Notes: a model not told the origin generated them from the letters alone. A DNA stretch of 64,000 nucleotides from Thalassospira sp. MCCC 1A01428 (GCF_002115825.1 NZ_JFJZ01000001.1:186001-250000), one strand, 5' to 3'; positions 27,134-36,550 are shown, counted from the stretch's first letter. A program made the numbers and translations.

Positions 27134-28327
27134 TTAATTCGCGCCGGGATTTTGCTGCGGGCGCAGGGGACGGAGTTGTAGCAAGATAGCCAGAATGCTG
27201 GCTGCAATGATTATGGCTGTAACATCGGCCCAGCCACCATGATTCCATACCCATATCCCCAAAGCAGAGCCCACCGACCCGCCAATAAACATGGTCGCCA
27301 TAAAAATGGTGTTGATACGTGCGCGGGCGGCAGGTTCGAGCGAATAGATAATATGCTGGTTTGAAACCATGGCGGACTGAATGCCGAAATCAAGCAGGAT
27401 AACGCCAATGATCAGGGCGGAAATACTGGTTGAGGTCGCAAACAGCACCCATGATGCAAGAACGACAGATACACCAAAGCGTACTACAATTCGCGGGCCA
27501 CGGTGATCGGCCAGTCGCCCGGCAATCGGGGCTGCCAGCACACCGATCATGCCGACGATACCAAACAAGCCGGCAATTTCAGCCCCGAAACCAAATTGTG
27601 GCTGCGCCAGCAAAAAGGGCAGCACCGTCCAGAATGCCGAGAACCCCGCGAAAAGCAGGGCCTGGGTAAGGGCTGCACGGCGTAATTCGGGGTAGTCGCG
27701 CCATAAATGACGCATCGATCCAATAAGTTTGGGATAGCTGGCCGGGGCTGTTTTATGGTCGTTCGGCAGGGCGGCAAACATGGCCACCGCCGCAGCCAGT
27801 GCCACGGGTACGGCAATAAAGAACATTGCCCGCCAGCCCATGCCGGTTGCGACATATCCGGCGATGGTCCGGCTTAGCAATATTCCGGCCAAAAGCCCCG
27901 ACATGATGGTGCCAACGGTGGCACCGCGCCGTTCAGGGGCGCTGAGATGGGCGGCAAACGGGATAATTTGCTGGGCGACTGTTGCGCTCATGCCAACAAG
28001 GATTGAAGCAACGACAATCATGGCGGTTGACGCAGCGGTAGCAAGCAATAACAGCGCGGCCGCCAGAATGATAAATTGCCCGATGACAAGTTTGCGGCGG
28101 TTAAACATATCCCCCAAAGGCACAAGCAAAAACAGACCCAGCGCATAACCAAGCTGGGTGACAGGCGATATCAGGGATGCTGCATGAGGCAGATCCTGCG
28201 AGATGATATTTAACATCGGCTGGTTGTAATAGATGTTGGCAACGGCAATGCCGGTGGCCGCAGACATGGCAAAAACGAGGGGGCGACGCAGCCTGAACGG
28301 CGCATCGGCAGTGTTCGATATGGACAT
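27134..28327 (-). CDS. MFS transporter (drug/solute efflux-like)
   Basis: This 397-residue protein has twelve hydrophobic segments, NIYYNQPMLNIISQDL in helix 1 and LGDMFNRRKLVIGQ, the MFS loop signature. The start at ATG 28327 follows AGGA and removes a polar upstream stretch. It is divergent from a LysR gene at 28485, with a palindrome at 28377-28402 between them. The pattern resembles sugar-efflux or drug-efflux carriers controlled by the neighbouring regulator. The substrate is unknown. Confidence 0.85.
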   Translation of the reverse strand: MSISNTADAPFRLRRPLVFAMSAATGIAVANIYYNQPMLNIISQDLPHAASLISPVTQLGYALGLFLLVPLGDMFNRRKLVIGQFIILAAALLLLATAASTAMIVVASILVGMSATVAQQIIPFAAHLSAPERRGATVGTIMSGLLAGILLSRTIAGYVATGMGWRAMFFIAVPVALAAAVAMFAALPNDHKTAPASYPKLIGSMRHLWRDYPELRRAALTQALLFAGFSAFWTVLPFLLAQPQFGFGAEIAGLFGIVGMIGVLAAPIAGRLADHRGPRIVVRFGVSVVLASWVLFATSTSISALIIGVILLDFGIQSAMVSNQHIIYSLEPAARARINTIFMATMFIGGSVGSALGIWVWNHGGWADVTAIIIAASILAILLQLRPLRPQQNPGAN

Positions 28328-28376
28328 TGTTTTTCCTGTGATCGGGAAATTGGATTTGTGCTGTTGTGCGCCGATG

Positions 28377-28402
28377 ATCATTGTTTATCAATGAACAATG
28401 AT
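28377..28402. promoter_or_regulatory. Palindromic operator candidate between MFS and LysR genes
   Basis: ATCATTGTT (28377-28385) and AACAATGAT (28394-28402) form perfect 9-bp arms around an 8-bp spacer. It lies 50 bp before the MFS start and 83 bp before the LysR start, where a LysR regulator would bind. Confidence 0.55.
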
Positions 28403-28484
28403 GCACTTTGTTCGTTCAAATTTGTACGGGCCTGGTGATGGACGTTGTTTACAGCATTGTCAGGCAAACCGGAGGGACGCCTAT

Positions 28485-29336
28485 ATGGACTGGAGCGATG
28501 TGCGGGTTTTTCTGGCGGTGGCGCGGGCGGGAACGCTTGGTGCGGCGGCACGCACGTTGAAAATCAGTCATCCCACCGCAGGGCGGCGGTTGCGCGCGCT
28601 GGAAGAAGCCACCGGACAGGTGCTTTTTCAGCGAACAGCCGAAGGCTATATCCTGACGGACGAGGGGCGATCGGTTTTTGCCCTGGCCGAGCAGATGGAA
28701 GAAAATGCCCTTGCGCTGGAGCGCCGGTTGGCTGGCGGACGACAGGAACCGGAAGGGATTGTGCGGTTATCCTGTGCTGACTGGTTTGGGGGATATGTTT
28801 TACCCCCGGTCCTGAAGGAATTTAGCGAAAAATATCCGGCGGTCGAGGTTGAAATGCTGATTAGCGCCCGGCTGTATAATCTGGCCCGGCGCGAAGCCGA
28901 TTTGGCCTTTCGCATTGTACCGTTCAACAACCGCGATATCGTTCAACGCCGGTTGCTTGATATGCCCTATGGGGTTTATATCGCCCGAAATTTGCCTGAT
29001 CCAACGGTGGGCGACGGCGAAGGACAACGATTACTGACAATGGATGCCTCTACCGGCAGCTATCCCGATACCATGTGGTTACAGGACCGGTTTCCCCGGG
29101 CGGGGATTGGCTTGCGTAGCAATAACCGCCATATTCAGGCGCGTATGTGCGCAAGTGGCCTTGGGATTGCCGTGTTGCCCCGGCCCCTTGGCGATCAGGT
29201 GCCCAATTTGCGCCAGCTTGGCGGGATGGACGAGCCACCGACGCGGTCTATCTGGATGGGATACCACCGCGATTTACGCGACCTTGGCCGTTTGCGGGCA
29301 TTTGTTGACCTGGTGGTTAAGCATATTGCGACCTAA
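28485..29336 (+). CDS. LysR-family transcriptional regulator
   Basis: This 283-residue protein starts at ATG 28485 with GGAGGG upstream. The N-terminal helix-turn-helix reads VFLAVARAGTLGAAARTLKIS and RRLRALEEATGQVLFQRT, and the effector domain follows. The ATG at 28398 would overlap the palindrome and give a non-family N-terminus, so it is rejected. It is divergent from the MFS gene and probably controls it. Confidence 0.88.
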   Translation: MDWSDVRVFLAVARAGTLGAAARTLKISHPTAGRRLRALEEATGQVLFQRTAEGYILTDEGRSVFALAEQMEENALALERRLAGGRQEPEGIVRLSCADWFGGYVLPPVLKEFSEKYPAVEVEMLISARLYNLARREADLAFRIVPFNNRDIVQRRLLDMPYGVYIARNLPDPTVGDGEGQRLLTMDASTGSYPDTMWLQDRFPRAGIGLRSNNRHIQARMCASGLGIAVLPRPLGDQVPNLRQLGGMDEPPTRSIWMGYHRDLRDLGRLRAFVDLVVKHIAT

Positions 29337-29377
29337 CCCGGCCCAGGCTGAAGAGCCCGATATTGGCGGGGGAAACA

Positions 29378-29761
29378 TTATCCAGCAGATTTACGGCTAA
29401 GTTCCTGCTGGCAGTTTTCTTCAAGCAGGTCGAGTTCATCAATTGTGGCGTTGATGTCGTCGCGTTGTTTGCGCAAGGCATCGCGGCGTTCGTCAATTTT
29501 GTTGATCAGGATGGTAAGCTGGGTAATTTCGCTGCGATCTGTTTCATAAAGATCGAGAAGATCGCGAATTTCCTTAAGTGCAAAGCCCAGCCGTTTCCCA
29601 CGCATGATCAGGCGTAATCGTACACGGTCGCGCTGGCCATAAATGCGGGTTTGTCCCTGGCGCTGTGGTGCAATCAACCCCTGATCTTCGTAAAAACGAA
29701 TGGTGCGGGTTGTGACATCAAATTCGCGGGCAAGATCGGTAATGGAAAAACTGTCAGTCAT
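29378..29761 (-). CDS. MerR-family regulator (LiuR-like)
   Basis: This 127-residue protein has the MerR DNA-binding domain FSITDLAREFDVTTRTIRFYEDQGLIAPQR, seen as SITDLAREFDV and TIRFYEDQGLI, followed by a coiled-coil dimer helix near residues 75-120. No metal-binding Cys cluster is seen, so metal sensing is unlikely. The sequence and the operator at 29775 resemble LiuR, which controls branched-chain amino acid and fatty acid catabolism in proteobacteria. It is the last gene of a co-directional signalling cluster but has its own operator, so it is probably autoregulated. Confidence 0.85.
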   Translation of the reverse strand: MTDSFSITDLAREFDVTTRTIRFYEDQGLIAPQRQGQTRIYGQRDRVRLRLIMRGKRLGFALKEIRDLLDLYETDRSEITQLTILINKIDERRDALRKQRDDINATIDELDLLEENCQQELSRKSAG

Positions 29762-29774
29762 GTATTTCTTTTAA

Positions 29775-29792
29775 GTTTACGCTTACGTAAAC
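29775..29792. promoter_or_regulatory. LiuR-type operator before the MerR gene
   Basis: GTTTACGCTTACGTAAAC has perfect 7-bp arms (GTTTACG/CGTAAAC) around CTTA. The site lies 14 bp upstream of the MerR ATG, where MerR-type autoregulation would act. Similar TTTACGTTTACGTAAA sites are known for LiuR. Confidence 0.65.
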
Positions 29793-29817
29793 GAAAGCTA
29801 CATGGTTTTGCCCATAA

Positions 29818-31419
29818 TCACAATACACTGTGGTCCTTTGGCAAATCGACATGGAAGGTACTGCCTTCGTCGGGCGCGCTTTCGACATGGATATTGCCGC
29901 CGTGACGTTCGACAATTTTTTTGCAAAGGGCAAGACCAATGCCGGTACCGGCATATTCGCCATAGCCATGCAGGCGTTTGAAAATTTCAAAAATGCTGGC
30001 GTGATATTGCGGGTCGATGCCAATGCCGTTGTCGGACACCGAAATGCGCCAGAAACTGTCAAATTCGCGGGCAGAAATGCGGACCTCGGCTTGCTCGGGG
30101 TTACTGTATTTCAACCCGTTTGACACCAGATTTTGAAACAGCTGCAACAGCTGGCTGGGGTCCCCGACGACAACAGGTAGGTCCGGTGCGCGCATGATAT
30201 TACCCGCCGGGGCGGCATCGGCGCGTTTCAGGTTGGCTTCGATGGCATCAAACAGCCCTGCCAGCGCGACAGACTGAAATGGTTTGCCATGCCGCCCGAC
30301 CCGAGACAGGGTTAACAGGTCGTCGATCATGCGTTGCATGCGCCGGGTGCCATCAACGGCATAATGAATAAATTCGTCGGCGGTATCATCAAGCTTGTCG
30401 CGATAGCGCCGCGCCAAAAGCTGGGTATAACTTGACACCATGCGCAGCGGTTCCTGCAAATCGTGCGAGGCGGCATAGGCAAATTGTTCCAGTTCCGCGT
30501 TGGAGTTTTCAAGCTCCTGCATTGTGTTCTGGATTTCCATTTCGTGGCGTTTGCGCTGGGAAATGTCGCGAAGCGTGATGATATAGTGATAGCGGCCATA
30601 GGCGGTAAAATGGCTGATGGCCACTTCAAGCGGAATATTGTGGCCGTTGGCCGGGCACGCCAGAATTTCGATAACACCGGTGCCAAGATCGGTTAGTAAG
30701 CGGTCGCTGGGGGGCTTGGGCGGCGGGTTGTTGCCGCTATCGGGCAATAAAAACCGGATGATGTTTTTAATTTCCGGGTCGCCCTGCGGGCCGCACAGTT
30801 CCTGGGCGCGTGCATTAAGCGGTTCGAGTGTGCCATCTTCGGACGCGACCAGAATGGCATCGATGGTGTTTTGTAAAATTGCCCTTGTGCGGTCTTCGCT
30901 GCGGCGGGTTTTGGTCACCAGTTCGGCCAGTTCAGCCGCCTGGCGGCGCAACAGCTGGTCGCGCTGTACGGCCAGCGTCACATCGCGCACCGTGATTGAA
31001 CATAGCAGGACGTTTGGTGAAATGCGGACAGGCTGAATACGGATCGATTGCTGCATTTGCGGAAATTTCTCGGCAAATTGCGGCAAGGGGCGCAGCGGCA
31101 GAACCGATTTGTTCAGGGATGGGGAAATCATGGCGGGCATGCCAAGGCTCAGGCAATCGCGAATGGCATTATTCAGTCGGGTGGGGATGGCATCGCCAAA
31201 CACGTCTGCCAGGGTTTTTCCCGTTACCGATGCGGTCTTTTGCCCCGATGCCTTTTCCATCCAGTTGTTCCAGAAAAGAATTTTTCTGTCCTGGTCAATG
31301 GTGATAATCCCGACATCTGCGGTTTCAAGCAGGGTTAGGTAAAGATCGCCGCTCCAGGTGGCGGGGCTGTCTGGCAGCTGTGCGTCGTTGTCGGGTCGGT
31401 TTTTGTCGCCATGAGGCAT
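29818..31419 (-). CDS. PAS-domain sensor histidine kinase
   Basis: This 533-residue soluble kinase has no clear membrane span. Two PAS-like regions (about 35-130, starting LLETADVGIITID, and 185-300) precede the H-box ASHDLQEPLRM with His near 319. The HATPase domain has NLVSNGLKYS, SDNGIGID and GTGIGLALCKKIVERHGG. The H-box type is that of phytochrome-like kinases. The ATG at 31419 has AAGGAG upstream, and an upstream GTG at 31458 lacks it. It lies just downstream of a CheC-like and a CheY-like gene, so it may pass phosphate to that regulator. Confidence 0.9.
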   Translation of the reverse strand: MPHGDKNRPDNDAQLPDSPATWSGDLYLTLLETADVGIITIDQDRKILFWNNWMEKASGQKTASVTGKTLADVFGDAIPTRLNNAIRDCLSLGMPAMISPSLNKSVLPLRPLPQFAEKFPQMQQSIRIQPVRISPNVLLCSITVRDVTLAVQRDQLLRRQAAELAELVTKTRRSEDRTRAILQNTIDAILVASEDGTLEPLNARAQELCGPQGDPEIKNIIRFLLPDSGNNPPPKPPSDRLLTDLGTGVIEILACPANGHNIPLEVAISHFTAYGRYHYIITLRDISQRKRHEMEIQNTMQELENSNAELEQFAYAASHDLQEPLRMVSSYTQLLARRYRDKLDDTADEFIHYAVDGTRRMQRMIDDLLTLSRVGRHGKPFQSVALAGLFDAIEANLKRADAAPAGNIMRAPDLPVVVGDPSQLLQLFQNLVSNGLKYSNPEQAEVRISAREFDSFWRISVSDNGIGIDPQYHASIFEIFKRLHGYGEYAGTGIGLALCKKIVERHGGNIHVESAPDEGSTFHVDLPKDHSVL

Positions 31420-31472
31420 GGCCTGGTTGCTCCTTGCAGCCGGAGGTGCCGGTAGCACGAGGGCTTGTTATG

Positions 31473-32105
31473 TCAGCTGAGCGCGTGCGCCAGATAACGC
31501 TGGACCATTTGTTTCAAGGTCTGGATCGAGTCCAGATCCATGACAAACAGAACATAGCCGTCGATATCGTTTTCCCGCAGCATGAACTGAACATGCAAAA
31601 TAAGCAAAAACGGGGCCGTCGTTTCTTCATCCAGGCCGTGAACCGGGCTGATGTCTGGCATCAGATCGCGGGTTTCGCATTTGCGGAAAACCGGCATTGA
31701 ACAATTGATCGGATGGCCCAGAACGTTTGAAATACTGCCCAGGCAGGCATTGAGAATGATATTGCCAACCTCCATCAGGGCTTCCTGCTCAAGGTCGCTC
31801 AGACTGTCAAGCGGGACATCAACCTGAAGCAGCCGGCGCACCAGCTCCAGACTGCGCCTTTCAGGAAAAACCAGCAGGGCATCGCCATTAAACGGGCCAT
31901 TGAAACTTTGCGTGACGGCAGAGACCACCTCGCTGGGGGCGGCGATCAGATTGGCATCTGAAAACCGCTGGACAAAGCTGATGGAAGGGACAGTCAGTTC
32001 AACGGATTGATCGACCATTTCCGAAAGTGATGCCGCAGCCCGGCCGACACCGATATTGATCAGCTCGGTGATGGTATCGCGTTCAAGATCGGATAAATCA
32101 ATCAT
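31473..32105 (-). CDS. CheC-like phosphatase
   Basis: This 210-residue protein carries two copies of the CheC active-site helix: DTITELINIGVGRAAASLSEM near residue 10 and ALMEVGNIILNACLGSIS near residue 118, each with the Glu-Asn pair. CheC-family proteins dephosphorylate CheY-P. It overlaps the upstream response-regulator gene by 8 bp, so it is translationally coupled to its likely substrate. No chemotaxis operon is nearby, so it probably serves this local pathway rather than flagellar motility. Confidence 0.88.
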   Translation of the reverse strand: MIDLSDLERDTITELINIGVGRAAASLSEMVDQSVELTVPSISFVQRFSDANLIAAPSEVVSAVTQSFNGPFNGDALLVFPERRSLELVRRLLQVDVPLDSLSDLEQEALMEVGNIILNACLGSISNVLGHPINCSMPVFRKCETRDLMPDISPVHGLDEETTAPFLLILHVQFMLRENDIDGYVLFVMDLDSIQTLKQMVQRYLAHALS

Positions 32106-32475
32106 GGGCTGATTCTTTGCCTGTGAAATAGGCCGTGATTTTTTCCTGGGTCGGCGGTTTGGCGATAAAGTCCATGCCCAGCAGGTCGGCCTTTTTCTGG
32201 ATGTCCTGCTGGATATTGGCCGTGAGCAGGGCGACCACGGCATGAGGATGTTGCTGGCGAATGTCGGCACCAAGTTCAAGACCGTTTTTACCGGGCATGT
32301 TGAAATCGATGATGAAATAGTCATAGGACTGGCTGTCGGCCTTTATCTGGGCTTCGCTGGCATCGGCGGCTTCGTCAACCGACCAGCCGGGAAAGCTGCT
32401 TTCGATAAATGCCTTGACCAGAAGCCGGGCAAATTTGCTGTCATCAACCAGAAGGACGGAACGGGGATGCGACAT
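32098..32475 (-). CDS. CheY-like single-domain response regulator
   Basis: This 125-residue receiver has the acidic pair at Asp11-Asp12, the phosphorylation site Asp57 (IIDFNMPG), Thr85 and Lys106 (AKPP). No output domain follows, so it signals by protein contact. The ATG at 32475 gives a standard N-terminus. A longer frame to 32658 is rejected. Its stop overlaps the start of the CheC-like gene, which probably resets it. Confidence 0.92.
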   Translation of the reverse strand: MSHPRSVLLVDDSKFARLLVKAFIESSFPGWSVDEAADASEAQIKADSQSYDYFIIDFNMPGKNGLELGADIRQQHPHAVVALLTANIQQDIQKKADLLGMDFIAKPPTQEKITAYFTGKESAHD

Positions 32476-32570
32476 GAAATCCTCAAAATGGTGCAGCATA
32501 AAGCTGTTTGCCTGGAAGCCCTGCCGGGGCATTGCCAGTTTAAACGATTTCGCCAGTATAGGGCAGATTG

Positions 32571-35096
32571 TTATGCCTGTTCCAGTTGTTCCATCAATAC
32601 CACGATTTCGGCGGGCGGCCTTGGTTCGGAAATCAGGAAACCCTGAATTTCGTCGCAATCATGGGCGCGCAAAAATTCCAGCTGTTCGGTGGTTTCAACC
32701 CCTTCGGCAATGACGCGCAGGCCCAGATTTCGGCCCATAAGAATAATGGTGTTGGTGATGGCGGCATCGTCGGGGTCGGTTGTGATATCGCGAATGAACG
32801 ACCTGTCGATCTTAATTGAATTGATGGGCAGGCGTTTTAAATAGGTGAGCGATGAATAGCCGGTGCCAAAATCGTCAATTGCGATCTGAACACCCAAACG
32901 GCGGATTTCGGTTAAAATCGCAACGGCGCGGTTCATGCCCTGCATCATCACGGTTTCGGTAATTTCCAGCACAAGGCGCGATGCGGGCACGCCGGTTTCC
33001 TGTAAAATATTCGAAATTGTTTCGGTGATGCGCCCTTCGATCAACTGGCGGGTGGAAAGGTTTACTGCAATCACCACCGGGGCCACGCCGTCGGCATCCC
33101 ATTCGATGATTTGCTGACAAACGCGCCGCAGGACCCATTCGCCAATTTTGGCGATCAGGCCGGTTTCCTCGGCGATGGGAATGAACTGCATGGGCGAAAC
33201 AAACCCGCGCCCGGGCCGGTTCCAGCGCAGCAGGGCCTCCAGCCCGGAAAGGCGGCCGGTGGAAAGATGAATTTTGGGCTGATAATAAACTTCGAACTGT
33301 TCGCGCTTGATGGCGTCGCGCAGGTCGTTTTCCATCGCCAGGCGGGCCATGGCACTTTCATTCATCATCTTGGTAAAGAAATGATAGGTGCCGCCACCGC
33401 GGGCCTTGGCGCTGTACATTGCAGCATCGGCATTGCGCATCAGGGTGGCAAAGTCGTCGCCATCGGCCGGGCTTAGCGCAATGCCAATTGACGGCGAAAC
33501 AAATAACTGGCGACCGCGAATTTCAAAGGCGGGCGAAAATGCATCCAGCACGGTTTGCCCAAGCGTTGCGGCTTCCTGTGTTTCGGTCAGATGGGGAATG
33601 ATGATAAGGAATTCATCGCCGCCCAAACGCCCCAGCGTGTCGCTGCGGCGGATAACACTGCGCAGGCGATGGGCGACCTCCTTGAGTAGCAGGTCGCCAA
33701 AATCGTGACCCAAACTGTCATTGACCAGTTTAAAGCGGTCCAGATCGATGAACAGCAAGGCCGTGGCCGTCAGGGGCTGTGCGGTTTCGTCGGGGGGCAG
33801 GGTGTTGGGCTCGCGGTAATCGCCCAGGGCCTTGTGCAGGCTAAGTTCCAGCATCGAGCGGTTGGGAAGGTCGGTGAGCGGGTCGTGATTGGCCATATAG
33901 ACCAGACGTTCCTCATAGCGCCGCTGTGCTGTCACATCGTGAAAGACAACTGTGTAAAGAAGGTTGTCTTCAAATTGCATGGGCCGGAAAACAGCGGCAA
34001 CACGAATTTTGCCACCATCAGCACACCGCAACACCAGTTCAATCGATTGATCGAGAACCGGTCGAAAGGATGCGTCCTTGCGTTCGGTTTGTTCCAGCGC
34101 CTGCGACAGGTTGAGCTGGGACGCATCCACAATAAAGTCATACAGGCTGCGCCCGATCAGTTCGGTGTTTTCGGGCAGGTGCAACAATTGCAGGCAGGCC
34201 GGATTGCATTGCAGGATAAGGCAATCCGAATCGACACTTAAAATGCCGTCGGCGACGTTTTGCATAATGCCGCGCAGGCGGCTTTCGCGTTCGCGCAGGC
34301 TTTGTTCTGCTTCGCGCAGGCGCCATAAATTGTCGTCAATTTCCATCAACAGGCCGTTGGTTGACTGTGCCAGCAGGCCCAGTTCGTCGGTCATATGGTT
34401 GGCGGGAATATCGACTTTGGTGGTGGCGGGGCTTGCCGGGTCGACCTGGCGCAGGGAATGCACCAGCCGCAAAAGCGGTTTGGTCAGGGCAATGTAGAAA
34501 AACACCGTCAAGGCTATGCCCAGCAGGAAATTGCGCACCAGCCCGGATGCCAGGATCATGACGGAACGGTTAATAAAGCCCGCACCAATCAGGCCGGTAT
34601 CGACATCAATTTCAAGATAGCCGACCAGATCGGCGGAGTCGCCAATGGTTAGCGGGATTTCATAATGCTGGTTATCACCAAACATTAACGAGGTGAGCCA
34701 GTTCAGGTTTGACGAGGTCTGCTGGCGTTGCTGTTTGGCCAGAACATTGCCGAAATCATCGCGCAAGCGGGCAATGTAAATGGGTTCATATTCAAAAAGA
34801 CCCGAAACCACCCGTTCAGCCAGGGTTTCATCCAGACCATAGGCCGCCTGGGTTGCCGATTCCCGAACTGTCGAGAGAACCTGGTTAACGGTTCGGTCAA
34901 TCTGGTTGCGTTCTCCATGCAGGTCCCAGAAAATCTGGAGCGCACTGAAGCCAACGCCAATCAACAATGTTATGATGACAGCGGCCCGCGCCTGCTTGAA
35001 AGACAGGCGATTCTGCCACTGGAGCCTCGCATTCGTCAGGCCAGCCTCCGCTATCCACACCCCAAAATATGGTTCTGCGACCACTCGAGGATGCAA
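32571..35096 (-). CDS. Membrane PAS-GGDEF-EAL protein (cyclic-di-GMP turnover)
   Basis: This protein of about 840 residues has a membrane span near 36-58, a periplasmic region, a second span near 180-205, a HAMP-like linker, a PAS domain near 270-385, GGDEF at about 491-495 with an intact motif (GRLGGDEFLI), and EAL near 619 (GLEALLRW). The EAL residues ITET, DDFGTGYSS and EIQGFLIS are also intact. It could therefore both make and break cyclic-di-GMP. The start is uncertain. The longest frame begins with TTG at 35096 and has no good ribosome site. It is the first gene of the co-directional signalling cluster. Confidence 0.9.
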   Translation of the reverse strand: MHPRVVAEPYFGVWIAEAGLTNARLQWQNRLSFKQARAAVIITLLIGVGFSALQIFWDLHGERNQIDRTVNQVLSTVRESATQAAYGLDETLAERVVSGLFEYEPIYIARLRDDFGNVLAKQQRQQTSSNLNWLTSLMFGDNQHYEIPLTIGDSADLVGYLEIDVDTGLIGAGFINRSVMILASGLVRNFLLGIALTVFFYIALTKPLLRLVHSLRQVDPASPATTKVDIPANHMTDELGLLAQSTNGLLMEIDDNLWRLREAEQSLRERESRLRGIMQNVADGILSVDSDCLILQCNPACLQLLHLPENTELIGRSLYDFIVDASQLNLSQALEQTERKDASFRPVLDQSIELVLRCADGGKIRVAAVFRPMQFEDNLLYTVVFHDVTAQRRYEERLVYMANHDPLTDLPNRSMLELSLHKALGDYREPNTLPPDETAQPLTATALLFIDLDRFKLVNDSLGHDFGDLLLKEVAHRLRSVIRRSDTLGRLGGDEFLIIIPHLTETQEAATLGQTVLDAFSPAFEIRGRQLFVSPSIGIALSPADGDDFATLMRNADAAMYSAKARGGGTYHFFTKMMNESAMARLAMENDLRDAIKREQFEVYYQPKIHLSTGRLSGLEALLRWNRPGRGFVSPMQFIPIAEETGLIAKIGEWVLRRVCQQIIEWDADGVAPVVIAVNLSTRQLIEGRITETISNILQETGVPASRLVLEITETVMMQGMNRAVAILTEIRRLGVQIAIDDFGTGYSSLTYLKRLPINSIKIDRSFIRDITTDPDDAAITNTIILMGRNLGLRVIAEGVETTEQLEFLRAHDCDEIQGFLISEPRPPAEIVVLMEQLEQA

Positions 35097-35253
35097 ACAG
35101 TATGTTAAGGGCAGCAGAATTGCAATTGTTGCAAGGCTCGTTCGGGAGGGGTTTTGGAAATATATTTTATGAACCGGATTTGGATTTTGACAATAATTAC
35201 AAAATGATGTCGTGATTCGATCATTATCGGGCGGTGAATGGATGTGGCAAATA

Positions 35254-35271
35254 CTACTGCAAAAAGTAGTG
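35254..35271 (+). promoter_or_regulatory. Small stem-loop upstream of fdxA
   Basis: ACTAC/GTAGT forms a short stem around TGCAAAAA about 115 bp before fdxA. An AT-rich stretch with TTGACA at about 35187 lies upstream and could hold the promoter. The role is unproven. Confidence 0.3.
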
Positions 35272-35386
35272 TTTTATGAGAGTTGCACACAGCATCCCTG
35301 CGTGATAACCAATGGCCGAGAGAGAGAAATAAGGCCGACGGTGGGCGCAGCCGCCACAGGCCCCGCAACCTGTACGGAGTTACACC

Positions 35387-35722
35387 ATGACCTATGTGGT
35401 GACAGAAAACTGCATCAAGTGTAAGTATCAGGACTGCGTCGAGGTTTGCCCCGTCGATTGCTTTTATGAAGGTGAAAACTTTCTGGTTATTCATCCTGAT
35501 GAATGCATTGATTGCGGTGTCTGCGAACCCGAATGTCCGGCCGAAGCCATTATTCCAGATACGGAACCGAATTTGGATAACTGGCTGGAAGTGAACCGCA
35601 AATTTGCCGAAATCTGGCCGAATATTACCCGCAAGGGCGATGCACCGGCCGATGCGGCGGAATGGGATGGCAAACCCGGCAAGGCCGAGCTTTTGTCCGA
35701 GGCCCCGGGCACGGGTGACTGA
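35387..35722 (+). CDS. fdxA: 7Fe-8S ferredoxin FdxA
   Basis: This 111-residue ferredoxin begins [28 protein letters not shown], here with Cys9, 12, 17, 21 and 25. The second cluster motif is [12 protein letters not shown]. The Cys pattern and the C-terminal extension match the FdxA family, which binds one [3Fe-4S] and one [4Fe-4S] cluster and carries electrons. The downstream carD gene is its common neighbour in alphaproteobacteria. Confidence 0.95.
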   Translation: MTYVVTENCIKCKYQDCVEVCPVDCFYEGENFLVIHPDECIDCGVCEPECPAEAIIPDTEPNLDNWLEVNRKFAEIWPNITRKGDAPADAAEWDGKPGKAELLSEAPGTGD

Positions 35723-35790
35723 TTGGTCATACTGGCCTGAAAGACCTGTAAAACAGCGCAGGATGAATTTCTGCGCATGGCAGCATTGAC

Positions 35791-35823
35791 CCGGCCGCAC
35801 AGAAAAGTTCTGTGATCGGCCGG
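35791..35823 (+). terminator. Long hairpin between fdxA and carD
   Basis: CCGGCCG (35791-35797) and CACAGAA (35798-35804) pair with TTCTGTG (35808-35814) and CGGCCGG (35817-35823), with a two-base bulge. It is a strong 14-bp stem without a T-run, 69 bp after fdxA. It may terminate or stabilise the fdxA message. Confidence 0.5.
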
Positions 35824-36010
35824 TCAGTTGTGTTATGGTCCTTCTTCGCGTTGAGGGCTCGGCAGGCTCCATTCCGCACTGTCGGATTTCCGTTTTATTA
35901 CCTGTCTGTTACCGCGACTAAGCCAAAAGCATGGTCGTGTTGTGCCTTCGCGTCGTTGGGACCAAGGTGTTTTAAATGACCAGGCCTTTTCAGGCCGGAA
36001 GGAAGCTTTG

Positions 36011-36511
36011 ATGTCGGATAAGTTGCCCTTTGCTGTTGGCGATTTTGTTGTCTACCCTGCGCATGGTGTTGGCTGTGTTGATGGCCTTGAAACCCAGGCA
36101 ATTGCAGGTCAGGAACTGCGCCTTTATGTGATCACTTTTGACTCCAGCCGTATGACGCTTCGGGTGCCGGTGAACAAGGTGGGCAACTCGGGTCTGCGCA
36201 AGCTGTCTTCGAAAAAGCAGATGGATTCTGCCCTGATCACCCTTAAAGGCCGTGCGCGCGTTAAACGGACCATGTGGTCACGTCGCGCCCAGGAATATGA
36301 AGCCAAAATCAATTCGGGTGACCCGGTTTCAATTGCCGAAGTTGTGCGCGATTTGCACCGTTCGGCGACCCAGCCTGAGCAGTCCTTTTCCGAACGTCAG
36401 ATTTACGAAGCTGCGTTTGAGCGCCTGGTAGACGAACTGGCCGCGATCGAAAAGATCGACAAGGACAAGGCATCGGGCAAGCTGGAAAAACTTTTGCAAA
36501 AAGCTGCCTGA
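36011..36511 (+). CDS. carD: CarD-family RNA polymerase-binding regulator
   Basis: This 166-residue protein starts at ATG 36011. The RNA polymerase-interacting domain opens FAVGDFVVYPAHGVGCVDG and the C-terminal helical domain contains RRAQEYEAKINSGDPVSIAEVVRDL. These are the CarD/CdnL features. CarD stabilises open promoter complexes, mainly at rRNA promoters. An upstream in-frame ATG at 35942 is not needed. A terminator follows at 36551. Confidence 0.94.
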   Translation: MSDKLPFAVGDFVVYPAHGVGCVDGLETQAIAGQELRLYVITFDSSRMTLRVPVNKVGNSGLRKLSSKKQMDSALITLKGRARVKRTMWSRRAQEYEAKINSGDPVSIAEVVRDLHRSATQPEQSFSERQIYEAAFERLVDELAAIEKIDKDKASGKLEKLLQKAA

Positions 36512-36550
36512 TCCGCGTTTGCGGGCGTACCATCAGCATATACTTTCTTA

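Noticed and set aside
35105-35872. 255-codon open frame on the minus strand over fdxA
   Set aside because: It runs antisense to the ferredoxin gene, whose Cys motifs are unmistakable. The antisense protein has no recognisable domain, as expected for a shadow frame.
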